A stretch of DNA of 64,000 bases from Gammaproteobacteria bacterium. GTDB lineage: Bacteria; Pseudomonadota; Gammaproteobacteria; Pseudomonadales; Azotimanducaceae. Numbering within the stretch: position 1 is the first letter of the stretch; every line of letters begins with the position of its first letter. The notes below the pieces were generated by a model. That model ran no database searches, had not been told where the DNA came from, and saw only the letters and a list, made by a program, of their open reading frames with translations. The stretch spans positions 186,001 to 250,000 of the forward strand of contig VXNY01000024.1 of the NCBI GenBank assembly GCA_009840305.1. The letters are read 5' to 3'. A program made the translations under genes and the position numbers. Positions 46,378 through 57,300 of this stretch are shown here, one piece after another.

Positions 46378-49300
46378 TTGAGAGACAGTGCTCTAATCAA
46401 ATTATTGGATAGGTTTTCTCTGGATTCCAAAACAGCGAGAGCTAAGGGAACTTCTTTTGAATATTTAGCGAAGCACTATCTAACCTACGACAATCTTCAA
46501 AACAGTATCTACGACGAAGTCTGGATGTTTTCAGATTGGGCGAGAGATTTTGGATTTGACGCGGGTGATAGAGGAATCGACATTGTTGCTCAGCGCAGAG
46601 ATGGATCAGGATTCGTCGCAGTTCAGGCAAAGTTTTATGCAAGTGGTACCTCACTAAGACAAGCACATCTTAACGGCTTTATCGCCCAGAGTTCAAATCC
46701 AATCTTCATCTCTCGAATTCTTGTGGAAACTACCGAAAAAGAATTGTCCAAAAACGCGCAAAGTCTAATTCGGACACGCGACAAGCCTTTCATTCACATC
46801 ACACGAAAGACTTTAGAAGCTAGTTCAATCGATTGGTTCTCGGTCCTTCAAAACTTAGACGTACGCCAACGAACTGGTAAAAAACCGCAGATTCATCAAA
46901 GAGAAGCGTTGAATCGGACCATTCAGGGTTTCGAGAGAAGTGATCGTGGTCAATTGATTATGGCATGTGGAACAGGCAAAACCTTCACTGGGCAATTAAT
47001 CGCAGAGAATATCGTTGGTAAAGGGGGAACTGTATTAGTGCTCGTCCCGTCACTCGCACTAATGGCACAGACAATTCTAGAATGGAATCAGGACACTTCT
47101 GTTAGCCTCCGATCGTTTTCAGTGTGCTCCGATCTAAGCGTTGGTAAGAGGCGAAGTATTGGGAACAAAGATACGATTTCGATTGAACTACAGGATCTTG
47201 CACTACCTGCTACCACTGATGCGGCAAATCTAGCAGAACACACCAACATTGATGCCCTAGACAGAATGACTGTCGTTTTTAGCACTTATCAATCTATCGA
47301 CGTTCTGGAATCCTCACAGAAAAATTATGGACTTAAAAGTTTCGATTTGATCATATGCGACGAGGCTCATCGGACTACGGGAAAGATCGTTGAAGACAAG
47401 GACGATTCAAACTTTGTTCGAGTTCACGACAACGACCACATTAAGGGTCGAAAACGTCTATATATGACCGCAACACCTAGGATATTTTCGGCACGAACGC
47501 AGAAAGCCGCGCAAGAAGGGGCTATTGAACTATGTTCGATGGACGACGAAGAATTGTTTGGAAGCATTTTTTACTACTACGGTTTTGGCAAAGCGGTTGA
47601 GAACAATCTTTTGTCAGATTACCGAGTTGTGATCTTAGCGCTTGACGAGGGTGAAGTAAGCAGGGAATTGCAAAACCTTCTATCTCAAGACAACGAACTC
47701 AGTTTGGATAGTGCTACCCGGATCTTGGGTTGCTATAAAGCGTTGAACAAGGATACAAAACAGGGTACTGACTTTCACTATGACCCGGATCCTATGAATC
47801 GAGCTATGTTGTTTTGCAACACTATTAAAAACTCCAAAAATGTCGCTAAATTGTTTAAGCATGTTGTCGATGAACACAACTACAACTCTGTGAAAAGTTC
47901 TAATTCCACCGATTGCGAAATCAGACATATCGATGGTACCTTCAACAGTAAAGCTCGAACTGAGTCGTTAGATTGGCTAGAGACCGGAGACGAGGAAACT
48001 TGCCACATCCTTTCGAATGTTCGTTGCTTAGGAGAAGGTGTTGATGTACCAACATTGGATGCCGTGATCTTCATGCACCCGCGCAATTCTCAAATAGAAG
48101 TAGTTCAAGCAGTCGGTCGAGTTATGCGTCGAAGCGCAAGAAAGAAATTTGGTTACATCATTCTTCCGATTGGCATACCTGCTGGAACAAATGTCGAAAC
48201 AGCACTTAGAGATAACAAGAAGTACCAAGTCGTATGGCAAACATTAAATGCTTTGCGCTCACATGATGAGAGACTGGATGCTGGGATAAATGCAATGGCG
48301 TTTGGAGATCCAATGGACGAACGACTAAAAATATCGTATGCGAGTATTTCCGAACTTGAGGAAGTGGATCGAATTCCAGCAGATTCTAGAAACTACGAAA
48401 AGGACCCAAACGTTGGCCACAACAATGGAAAAAGTGAGGAAGGAGAAATTTCATCTGAGTCTCGAGACTTGTTTTCCAACTTGAGCTTAAATGACGCCCT
48501 CGTTCGTGGTTTGCATGCCATGATTGTCAAGAAATGTGGATCAAAACTCTACTGGAGCGACTGGGCTTCTGACATCGCAGACATTGCTCAAACCCACATC
48601 ACCCGGATCGAAACAATAATAGCAGGAGAAAACGAGAACGCTAGACACACCTTCAATCAGTTTCTTGACGAGTTGCGGGATGATTTAAATCCTGGAGTCA
48701 CTGAACACGAAGCAGTTGAAATGCTCGCGCAACACTTGATCACACGGCCTGTGTTCGATGCAATCTTTAAAAGCCATCCATTCTCCAAACACAATTCAGT
48801 GTCCCAAGCACTAGAGTCCGTTTTAGACATGCTACATGCTCACCATATCGAAAAAGAGTCGAAAACACTGGAAATGTTTTATGACAGCGTCCGAACGAGA
48901 GCTTCTCAAGTTCAAACACCTAGTGCAAGACAGGACTTAATAAGACAACTCTACGATCGATTCTTTCAAACTGCATTCAAAAGAGTGTCGGAACGGTTGG
49001 GTATTGTCTATACACCTGTGGAACTCGTCGACTATATGCTATATTCGATAGAAGATGTACTACAGTCGGAGTTTGGAGTCTCGATTGGCAACAAAGGCGT
49101 TCACGTGTTGGATCCTTTCACAGGTACAGGAACTTTTCTGGCGAGATTGATCGAATCAGATCTGATCGGTGACAATCATCTAACTCACAAATACAAAGCA
49201 GAACTCCACGCTAACGAGATTTTACTACTTGCATATTACATCGCCGGAGTGAATATAGAGCAAGCTTACTACAAGCGGCTACCCAAAGCTTCGTACGAAG

Positions 49301-51240
49301 GCTTTAACAGATTATTGCTCACTGACACTTTCAACCTTGATGAATCCGAAGGAATGTTGGCTTCCATTTTTCCAGTAAACCAAAAACGAATAGATCATCA
49401 GCGAAACCTCGATGTAAGAGTGATAGTTGGCAATCCTCCGTACTCTGCAAAACAGAGAACTGCAAATGACAATGCAGCGAACATTTCCTATCCGTTGCTA
49501 GATCAAAAGTTAACCGATACATACGTAGCAAAATCCAACGCGACCAACAAAAACAGCGTGTATGATAGTTATATTCGTGCAATAAAATGGGCTTCTGATC
49601 GAATCGGTGAAAAAGGTGTCGTTGCATTTGTTACAAATGCTGGGTGGTTGGATGGTACGGCGCAGGATGGAATGAGGAAACACCTTTTTGAAGAGTATTC
49701 GAAAATGTGGATACTTAACTTGCGAGGCAACCAACGCACCTCTGGCGACCGTTCCAAACGTGAGGGTGGTAAAATATTTGGAAGCGGGAGTCGAGCCCCA
49801 ATATCCATAAACATTTTCCTCAAGAACCCGAGCGCTCCGGAGAAGGGTCAAATCTTTTATTGCGATATTGGAGACTATCTCAGTAGGGAAGAAAAACTGT
49901 CTCATATCGAGGACTTAGGGAGTATATCAAAAACGGTTTGGAAGTCTCTGAAACCAGATGTTTATGGAGATTGGATTAATCAAAGAGATCCATCCTTTGA
50001 TGAGTATTTGTTGATCGGCAGTAAAAAACCTGTCCATGAACAACGGCTATTCTATGTGTATTCTGCCGGACTGGGAACATCTAGAGATGCATGGTGCTAT
50101 AACGCTAGTAGAGCCAAACTACTCAGCAACGTCGAGCGAAGTATCAACTTCTTTAACTCTGAGGTCCGACGTTACCAAGAGAGTAATCACAAAGCAAATC
50201 CTATTGACTTCGTGAGTAAAGACTCGAAAAAAATTAGTTGGAGCAGTTCTCTTTTGCCAGGTAAAGTACAAAGGGGACATCAGATTCATTTTCGAAAGGA
50301 AAATGTCCGACAAGCTTTGTATAGACCGTTCACAAAGACAAACGTATACTTCGACAAAGACTTTAATCATAGAACAGCGATGTTGTTTGAAGTCTTTCCT
50401 GTCGCAACAAGTCAAAACCGCCTAATTTGTGTCAACGGAATCGGGGCATCACATGAGTCTGTACTAATGGTCGATACACTTCCGGATTTGAACTTGCTGA
50501 ATGCAGGAACCCAGTGTTTTCCTTACTTTCGATACGTTAGCACTAAACGCGATTCTACCGGTTTGAGTTTTCAAGATTCGAAGAATTGCATCTCAAGGGT
50601 TTGCAATGTATCAAAATTAGGACTCTCGTATTTCCAATCTCGGTACCCCTCAATCCAAGTAGACGAAGAGACTCTTTTCTACTATGTATATGGAACTCTC
50701 CATTCACCAAATTACAAAGAGAAATTCGCTATTAACTTAATGAAGCAACTACCCCGGATTCCTCCTGTCAAAAATGCTGATGACTTTCTGTTAATTGCAA
50801 AAATTGGTCGTGAACTTGCAGATCTACATGTCGGTTACGAAAACGCTAAAGAATATCCACTTGAGACTGAATATTCGTCTAGTTTTAAGGCGTCTGACAT
50901 TTTGAATAACCAACTCCGTGTTTCACAGATGAAATACAATAAATTCCCAAGAGGTGGTAAAGATAGGTCATCTATCGTGTACAACCCTTATATAACCATA
51001 CGTGGCATACCGATGGAGGCCTATGATTACGTTGTGAACGGTAAACCAGCGATCGAGTGGATCATGGAACGACAGTGCTTGAAAACTGACCAGGCAAGTG
51101 AAATTGTCAATGACGCAAATGACTTTGCACTGGAGACATTCGAAGACGAAAGTTATCCATTGACATTGCTGAAAAAGATTGTGACAGTGAGTCTGGAGAC
51201 TACTCGATTAATCAAACAACTGCCAAATCTGAGAATTTAG
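46378..51240 (+). CDS. Type ISP restriction-modification enzyme (nuclease-helicase-methylase single chain)
   Basis: About 1620 residues; one protein that both methylates and cuts DNA, translocating between sites with ATP, like LlaBIII/LlaGI. The TTG at 46378 is preferred over TTG 46360, because GGGGAGG lies 9 bases before it and the family motif (LLDRF...KGTSFEYLAKHYL) begins there. Order of domains: Mrr-like nuclease (GIDIVAQRRDGSGFVAVQAKF, catalytic Asp and Gln-x-Lys, residues ~65-90); superfamily 2 helicase with Walker A CGTGKTF, DEAH in ICDEAHRTTG and motif VI QAVGRVMRRSARK; a coupler; an N6-adenine methylase with motif I DPFTGTGTFLARL and NPPY; and a C-terminal target-recognition region. 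All motifs look intact. Ends in TAG. Lies downstream of the RloC-like gene, which may guard it. Confidence 0.93.
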   Translation: MRDSALIKLLDRFSLDSKTARAKGTSFEYLAKHYLTYDNLQNSIYDEVWMFSDWARDFGFDAGDRGIDIVAQRRDGSGFVAVQAKFYASGTSLRQAHLNGFIAQSSNPIFISRILVETTEKELSKNAQSLIRTRDKPFIHITRKTLEASSIDWFSVLQNLDVRQRTGKKPQIHQREALNRTIQGFERSDRGQLIMACGTGKTFTGQLIAENIVGKGGTVLVLVPSLALMAQTILEWNQDTSVSLRSFSVCSDLSVGKRRSIGNKDTISIELQDLALPATTDAANLAEHTNIDALDRMTVVFSTYQSIDVLESSQKNYGLKSFDLIICDEAHRTTGKIVEDKDDSNFVRVHDNDHIKGRKRLYMTATPRIFSARTQKAAQEGAIELCSMDDEELFGSIFYYYGFGKAVENNLLSDYRVVILALDEGEVSRELQNLLSQDNELSLDSATRILGCYKALNKDTKQGTDFHYDPDPMNRAMLFCNTIKNSKNVAKLFKHVVDEHNYNSVKSSNSTDCEIRHIDGTFNSKARTESLDWLETGDEETCHILSNVRCLGEGVDVPTLDAVIFMHPRNSQIEVVQAVGRVMRRSARKKFGYIILPIGIPAGTNVETALRDNKKYQVVWQTLNALRSHDERLDAGINAMAFGDPMDERLKISYASISELEEVDRIPADSRNYEKDPNVGHNNGKSEEGEISSESRDLFSNLSLNDALVRGLHAMIVKKCGSKLYWSDWASDIADIAQTHITRIETIIAGENENARHTFNQFLDELRDDLNPGVTEHEAVEMLAQHLITRPVFDAIFKSHPFSKHNSVSQALESVLDMLHAHHIEKESKTLEMFYDSVRTRASQVQTPSARQDLIRQLYDRFFQTAFKRVSERLGIVYTPVELVDYMLYSIEDVLQSEFGVSIGNKGVHVLDPFTGTGTFLARLIESDLIGDNHLTHKYKAELHANEILLLAYYIAGVNIEQAYYKRLPKASYEGFNRLLLTDTFNLDESEGMLASIFPVNQKRIDHQRNLDVRVIVGNPPYSAKQRTANDNAANISYPLLDQKLTDTYVAKSNATNKNSVYDSYIRAIKWASDRIGEKGVVAFVTNAGWLDGTAQDGMRKHLFEEYSKMWILNLRGNQRTSGDRSKREGGKIFGSGSRAPISINIFLKNPSAPEKGQIFYCDIGDYLSREEKLSHIEDLGSISKTVWKSLKPDVYGDWINQRDPSFDEYLLIGSKKPVHEQRLFYVYSAGLGTSRDAWCYNASRAKLLSNVERSINFFNSEVRRYQESNHKANPIDFVSKDSKKISWSSSLLPGKVQRGHQIHFRKENVRQALYRPFTKTNVYFDKDFNHRTAMLFEVFPVATSQNRLICVNGIGASHESVLMVDTLPDLNLLNAGTQCFPYFRYVSTKRDSTGLSFQDSKNCISRVCNVSKLGLSYFQSRYPSIQVDEETLFYYVYGTLHSPNYKEKFAINLMKQLPRIPPVKNADDFLLIAKIGRELADLHVGYENAKEYPLETEYSSSFKASDILNNQLRVSQMKYNKFPRGGKDRSSIVYNPYITIRGIPMEAYDYVVNGKPAIEWIMERQCLKTDQASEIVNDANDFALETFEDESYPLTLLKKIVTVSLETTRLIKQLPNLRI

Positions 51241-51318
51241 TTAAACAAGCTCTTGAAGGTTTAGCTCGATGTGGGGACTGCGTAGGTTTCAGGGGACACA
51301 TTTTTAGTCACTTTTTGA

Positions 51319-52130
51319 TCAACAAACAGCATCCTGTTCCCTTGAGTTACATGCTTGGATCGCGTTAGGTTTGTTGCTCAGCAGTGGAGGGCGTCGCCAT
51401 GGATTGTAAAAGTTCAAGAAGTAGTGATTGATTTTTTCAGCGGCTTCTTGTCGAGTTCGAATCTGGCATCGCCGTACTAGTTCTCGTTTGAGCTGTCCGA
51501 ACACGCTTTCTACCGACGCGTTATCGGCACAGGTCCGAACTCTGCCCATGCTGATCTATAAACCATTTTGTTGCAAACATTGACGGTACCGCTCTCTAGT
51601 GTATTGACTACCGTGATCCGAATGCAAGATCGCACCACGACTCTCAGGTCGCTTCACCAGTGCCATTTCCACCGTTGAAGTGACCCACTCGGCCGTCGGC
51701 CGAGTGCCCGTTTTCCACGCCGCAATGGCACCGTAGTAAAGATCTTTGATCACGCACAGATACAACTTACCTTCTCTCGTCTTCCGTTCCGTGATGTCGG
51801 TGACCCAAACCCCATTCGGTTCGGTGGCCGAAAAATCACGTTGTAGCAAATCGGGAAAGTTGAGATCGCTGCGCCTTGGTCGTGGTGAGCGCCGACGATT
51901 CTTGGGAATACCCATTAACCCTTCCAGACGCGTCAACCGACGCACTCGATGCTTGCCGATGCATCCACTAAATTGCTGCTGTAAACAAGCATGCACGTGC
52001 CGATAGGCTAAGATGCCTTCCCAATTCTGGTGCGAATTTCAAATTAACACTAATAAACGGTGATCCAAAGCGGTATATTTCGATTCGCGAACACGCTCGA
52101 TTGGAGCGAAGTGATTGCACCGGAAGTTGC
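51319..52130 (-). pseudogene. IS3-family transposase OrfB, broken
   Basis: Reading on the minus strand: RESKYTALDHRLLVLI, a TGA, then HQNWEGILAYRHVHACL...IGKHRVRRL, the DDE domain with WVTDITE (first Asp) and ILHSDHGSQYT (second Asp), an in-frame TAG at 51556-51558, then SMGRVRTCADNASVESVFGQLKREL (third acidic residue, Glu) and FYNPWRRPP. The stops are in frame and the catalytic residues survive, so decay is fairly recent. The N-terminal part is shortened and shifted relative to OrfA. Confidence 0.85.
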
Positions 52131-52245
52131 CGAACAGGCAACACTTTGAAGTGTTCGGAAAATACTGGCGTCATCGGTCTATGATCTCATACCGTTGGGC
52201 CGCTTTGAGGCGAAGAAACTGGATACTGTCTTCAAAAAAATCAGC

Positions 52246-52479
52246 TTACCTACAGGTACGCTGAGGTTTCTTCTCCAGTTCCTTGTAACTGGGGCGATCT
52301 AAACTCGGCTGATCGTCGCGTACATCACGCCCCCAGCGATACAGTAACGACGTCGACATACCAAGTTCAGCACTCACCTGTTCGCCGGAAACACCAGAAC
52401 CTTGAAACAGTGGTGCCACTTCGCGTTTGAACTCTTCGTTAAAACCTCTCCGAGTTCGTTTTTTCGTAGTATCAGTCAC
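52246..52479 (-). pseudogene. IS3-family OrfA (helix-turn-helix), truncated
   Basis: 77 codons: RGFNEEFKREVAPLFQGSGVSGEQVSAELGMSTSLLYRW is a typical transposase OrfA helix-turn-helix. After KELEKKPQRTCR it stops, where a normal OrfA would continue with a leucine-zipper helix (ENxxLRKEL). The tail and frameshift window leading to OrfB are missing, so it cannot make the OrfAB fusion. Confidence 0.75.
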
Positions 52480-52705
52480 CGATTAATTTCTCCTGTATTT
52501 GTTTTGACGACTGTCCCTTAAACAGTGCTCAGACCCGAGCTTTTAATTTGTGCGAAAAGGTTTCGAATCACAAAGTTAAATCTCTAAAATTTGTATTGTT
52601 TTGAAAAAGGCTTCGCTTAGTTGTTGAAATTTTCTTGTTTGCGATTACTCAACAATCAAGCATCAAACCTAATGGGACTTCAAGTAATAACCTGGGAAAT
52701 GAAAT

Positions 52706-53713
52706 ATGGTTGAAAAACAGTTCGAGTACGAAATCGGTCTCTCGTTTGCTGGCGAACAGCGAGACTTTGTTCAACATTTCGCTGATGAGTTGACATCCTA
52801 TGGTATTCGCGTGTTCCTCGACGAATACGAAAAGGCCGGTCTATGGGGTAAAGACCTTTCTGCCCATTTAGCGGAGATTTACCAACACAAATGCAAATAT
52901 TGCATTTTGTTCGCGTCCACTGACTACGCAACGAAGGCTTGGCCCGACCATGAACGTCAGAGTGCCCAAGCGCGAGCGATACAGCAAAAAGAGGAATATA
53001 TTTTGCCAGTAAAGATCGATGACACCCAAATTCCGGGACTAAGCGACACAATCCACTACGTTGATCTCCGCGAGACATCACTTGAAGAGCTCGTTCAACT
53101 TACCCTGATCAAACTAGGTAATCCACTCCGTAAGGATTACTTTCCTCCAGTACCGGATCGTCTATACGAACGCCTCGAAGTATCTGATAGTCTAGAGTTG
53201 CAGGAACATGTTTATTCGCATGCAACGTCTTTCTTTCAAGTACTGAAACGAATGAACGTCGATGAACGCTACGCAGTACAGAGTCTACTTCGACATGGAT
53301 GTCCGGCGCACTTACCCGATGAAATCCACATCGATGCCGATTTACTTCGACGAGTCACAGGTATGTCCGTACCCAAGTTGAAACGCCTCCTCGGTGGTTT
53401 GAGATCACTTGGATTCGAGTGCTCCCTACGTGAAGAGACAGAAGAGGCGCACGGTGCACACTCTCAATGCGAACTTCTAGGCGACTCCTACTATTTTGAC
53501 CTTAATTGGGTAAACCTTGGTGATTTGAATGAATTTCCACCCCTTCTGGTAGCGGCTGAGATGGTTGTTGTGGCTACTCAGAATTATTGCGAATGCTGTG
53601 GCGCAGACTCACTATTACATCTCGACTTCTCACAACTCGCGAGCCAGTCTCCACAAAAACAAATTGAACTGGAGCGACGTATCCATGACGCGCAAACGAA
53701 AGTCGTTCAGTAA
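52706..53713 (+). CDS. TIR-domain protein with a C-terminal DNA-binding-like region
   Basis: 335 residues. Residues ~5-130 form a TIR domain of the bacterial defence type: FEYEIGLSFAGEQRDFVQHFADEL, then VFLDEYEKAGLWGKDL, CILFASTDYATKAWPDHE and YILPVKIDD. Glu83 in WPDHE is at the place of the catalytic Glu of TIR NADases. The remainder (~140-335) has a winged-helix-like stretch (RYAVQSLLRHGCPAHLPDEIHIDADLLRRVTGMSVPKLKRLLGGLRSLGFE) and a Cys pair (CECCG); no known sensor domain is recognised. It stands alone in a defence island, flanked by a dead IS and a divergent region. A role in abortive infection by NAD depletion is inference. Confidence 0.82.
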   Translation: MVEKQFEYEIGLSFAGEQRDFVQHFADELTSYGIRVFLDEYEKAGLWGKDLSAHLAEIYQHKCKYCILFASTDYATKAWPDHERQSAQARAIQQKEEYILPVKIDDTQIPGLSDTIHYVDLRETSLEELVQLTLIKLGNPLRKDYFPPVPDRLYERLEVSDSLELQEHVYSHATSFFQVLKRMNVDERYAVQSLLRHGCPAHLPDEIHIDADLLRRVTGMSVPKLKRLLGGLRSLGFECSLREETEEAHGAHSQCELLGDSYYFDLNWVNLGDLNEFPPLLVAAEMVVVATQNYCECCGADSLLHLDFSQLASQSPQKQIELERRIHDAQTKVVQ

Positions 53714-54327
53714 ACATAAAGCAACTGTCCTTGATCGAGTTCAAATTAGAATGATGGTAGTCCGCAAATATGTGAGCGCGGTTGTTCCAGGATGTACGAT
53801 GTTGTATGCGTAAAACTACGTGTTAATTCAATGCTCAGAAGCTTTCACAACAATCTCCGACTCAATATAAAATCTCTAATTTCGTTATAGATATGAACAT
53901 CGTCTCTGGGTTGCCAAAACAATTGAATCGCGCCGCTGGTGAGTCATGTGTACCGATAGCAATATTCCTTCACACATCCTTGTGCCGTAGCACGCTCCTC
54001 CTGCCAGATCACAAAAGCCAGTACACGAGCTAGACTTACCGGTAACATTTACAAAGACCTTGTCTGAGGGTTAGCATGGGACGAGTTCAATCCTGTAAAG
54101 TGGTCGTGGCTACGGAAAGAGTCTACGGATAGTGCAATCGTGTATTGGCGTAACGAAGCTAGTTTAGGTCGCGGTACGAAACGACCGAGAATTTCAATAA
54201 TTATTTCTTAATCGTCTATATTCCTTAGCGACCTACTTCCTTGGTACGCGAGCTAAGGTGTTCAGAACCTTCGGTACGTGGGGTGAAGTCTACTCCACCA
54301 ACCACTTGACAAAACATTCTCGTCGTA
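53714..54327. other. Intergenic region between the TIR and HTH-nuclease genes
   Basis: About 610 bases between convergent genes. No ORF on either strand has a credible start or family, and no T-run terminator was found. It may be debris of former island genes. Confidence 0.35.
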
Positions 54328-57300
54328 TCAGTACCCGACACGCCGTTCAATACTTGCGTGATTGTCTTCCCACTCAGCGTACTCCAGATTGTCTTCAGAC
54401 ATTCTCCTAAGGAGTGCCGCGACTTTGGGATATTTATAGTCGCATACTTTCGCCCAATCTTCATACTGGTGCGCCCTGTCTCTAGGCACCCTACCTCCGT
54501 CAACTATTTCTTCAAATCCTATTGAGTTTTGCTTTCCCACGTGAAACCCATTCTCAACATTCTGATTGAGAACCTTTTCAAGCACCGACCGTATCGACGC
54601 ATTCGGCCAGACCTCATCTTCACCGATAGGCGCATTTGATAAGAGTTGACCTATGTATTCGTCTCCTAATCTAGATTGTCCATTAGAAGCACACAGTACT
54701 CGTACTTGCTCGATCCAGGCCATCAATTTGATCTCGTCTATGGATCCGTCTCCTTGAACTCCTGGAATACGAGAAAGTACTTCAAGTACGCGGCGCGCTT
54801 TTTTCGCAAATTCTCGTTCGTTCTCGGTGAGTGAGCGATTTTCTTTCGAATCTTCCTTCTTGAACGCCATCGAAATGAGTTCCGCGAACAGTTGTGGGCT
54901 GTATTCAATTTCTCTTTCTAAATTTTGAATGTTAGGATCATCGAATGGAAACATCTCTACGTATAAAAACTCAAGAGTAGCCATTTCACTCTGGTTCAGT
55001 GAGTTCCTGTCATTCAAGACTCTAAATGCACGACGGATTTGGTGAACGCCGATATTGACAGCGGTTGAGTCTTGACTGTTGTGGAACGGTAACTCGGAGA
55101 GTATTCGATAAATTAGTCTGGATTCAATTTGCTTAATTTCGATTAAAGCACTATTAAATGCTACCTCCACACGTTTTAAATCTAGCAGCCGTGAAACTGC
55201 GTAGTTTTGCTCGAATGCAGGTGGGTTATTCCACGTTGGTCGTACACGTGTCCAATATTTCCTTGAGACCGATTCTCCCCTTTCTTCTACTGCTTGCCAA
55301 ACTAAGCCGTCGCATTTCGCTAGACATAGCAACCGAATCCCAATATCTTCATTGTGTTGAGACCACAATTGATCGATTAGTTTGATTGTGGTTGGAGTAT
55401 CCAAAGCACGCAAAAAACCTTCCAGAATTGATTGATGTTGCTCGGAATTCAAGATATCTCCACTTTCAAGAACATCATTCAAAAAATTTAAACGCGATTC
55501 ATCATCAGTTAGTGTGTCTGCTAAACTCCAGCCGACGACGAAAGGAGCATTTCCCGAAAATGCCAGTTCTAGCACACCCGAGTAACCCGAGGCGGAGGTA
55601 ACCTCTCGTATAGCGGACATACGAAGATTGTGGATGTGGTTCGTACGTTGTTCGTAGTTCACATCGTCGTTCATTTCAAGCTCGTCTCGAGATTCGTCAA
55701 CCCAGTGCTCCCGAAATAACCAAGCATGCCTCCAAACTACATCTTGCGGTTCCAAAAGATCAAAGACAGCTTTTGCAAAACTCACCACTTCTTTCTCAGC
55801 GTTCTTGTCCTGAGTTCGCGAACGCTTTCTTCTTAGGGAAATCCTAACCTCCTCACGAAGCTGCACTCGTTCTTCGTCCGACGCAGTCTCGGCCCAATCG
55901 GTGATTATCACTTGTAACTGACTCAGCATTTTGCCCGGTATCCAAGTTGCTCTCTTGACCATATCAGTAAGAGTCGAACACGAGTGCGAGGGCCAGTGAA
56001 TACACTTCTCAATGCAGTGTTCTTTAAACCTATTTTTCTCATTGCGGTTCGATGTACCTCCAAATCCTATTGCATCGTCGCTCCACCTTGGTTTGTGGTT
56101 GTAGTGGCCAACCTGTGATAGTCTTCCAAATTGACGGATTGCGATATTCCAGGCGACTTGAGGATGTCGTTCGATCAATCTATCAAAAACCATGATTCGA
56201 TCCTCGACCGGTAAAGCCGTCTGTGGCATTCTCAAATGAAAGATCGTCTCAAGACTGTTACTTGGTTTGTTGTACAGATTGTCGACAGGCTCTGATGCAG
56301 CTAGTTGAGCGAGTATGTCGACTACTCTTGATATCCATTTCTTATTCCATGCCAACAATTCCAAAGCAGACAAGATGTCGACTCTATCACTTCGTTCGAA
56401 CATTGCATTGTTGCAAGGCTGCATTAATTGAAAAACTACCGGATTGTCTTCTGTTAAATCTCGTTCAAATATCGTCAAGAATGTGTCTGGCGCTGCCTCT
56501 GCATATAGAGGAAGGGCCCACGATTGAGACTGCAATCGTTCTATGGTCAACGGTTGCAATAAATCACAAATTAGTTGATTAATTTTGTGCTCTAAGTTGA
56601 CGTGGAGGCGTTCTTTCCAAAGTCGCTTGCCGTGTATTGCCAGTAAAACCAAACTCTCTCCGATTTCCTTTCGCATTAGCGAAGATATTTCTCGCGTCTT
56701 GCCAAACATTGCCGCTGCCCATTGTTGGTCCGCTGGGAGATCCAGAGAAGGATCCCGTTCGTCAAGGACAACAATTGCAACACTGATGAACTGTTCTAAT
56801 ATGGCTGTCGTTACCCACTGTTGCGTTGAGTGCAGAATGTCAATTTTTGAAACGACCCCTCGAAATCCGCCGACAGACCAAACAGGGGAGTCTTCAAGTG
56901 CTAATAATTCATTGAAGTGGTCTTCAATGTCGAAATCCAAATCACCTGCAACCAGTTCGTTTATCAAATATTGATCAGCATCGTTGTCAGTTTTCCATGC
57001 ACCCGCCAACATGAGCGAAAAAAGCAATTTTGCTGTCCGTTGATCTGAACTCCAAAGTGGTTGCCTAATCGAAGGACTTTTCGCAAGTCGTCTGCGAAGG
57101 ACGGTAAGGGATTTTCCCGACTCACGGTGCAATCTAGCAATCTGTTCACCATTTAGACCCATCTTTGACAATGCGCTGTGGAAAGCATGTCCGCTGAGAT
57201 GTTCCAAAGTGATGTCGTCCTTTTCTCTGAGGGCTGTTCCAGCGTCGACTACGAAACCTTTGAGTTTATGTCCGCTCAGCGCAATTTCCTTTTCTACACC

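Larger units (their letters stand above)
51284..52526 (-). mobile_element. Decayed IS3-family insertion sequence (~1.24 kb)
   Basis: Contains orfA-like and orfB-like remains on the minus strand. Imperfect terminal inverted repeats are visible: GGTTTCAGGGGACA at ~51285-51298 and, on the opposite strand, TGTTTAAGGGACA ending near 52512. Total length fits IS3 elements (1.2-1.3 kb). Several in-frame stops and frame breaks make it inactive. It lies between the type ISP gene and the TIR gene. Confidence 0.7.

Noticed and set aside
46035-46430. 131-codon minus-strand frame overlapping the start of the type ISP gene as an antitoxin or controller protein.
   Set aside because: It runs into the well-supported N-terminal coding sequence of the type ISP gene, and no helix-turn-helix is visible.
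52680-53081. 133-codon minus-strand frame opposite the TIR gene.
   Set aside because: Pure shadow of the TIR-domain coding sequence, which has clear family motifs on the plus strand.
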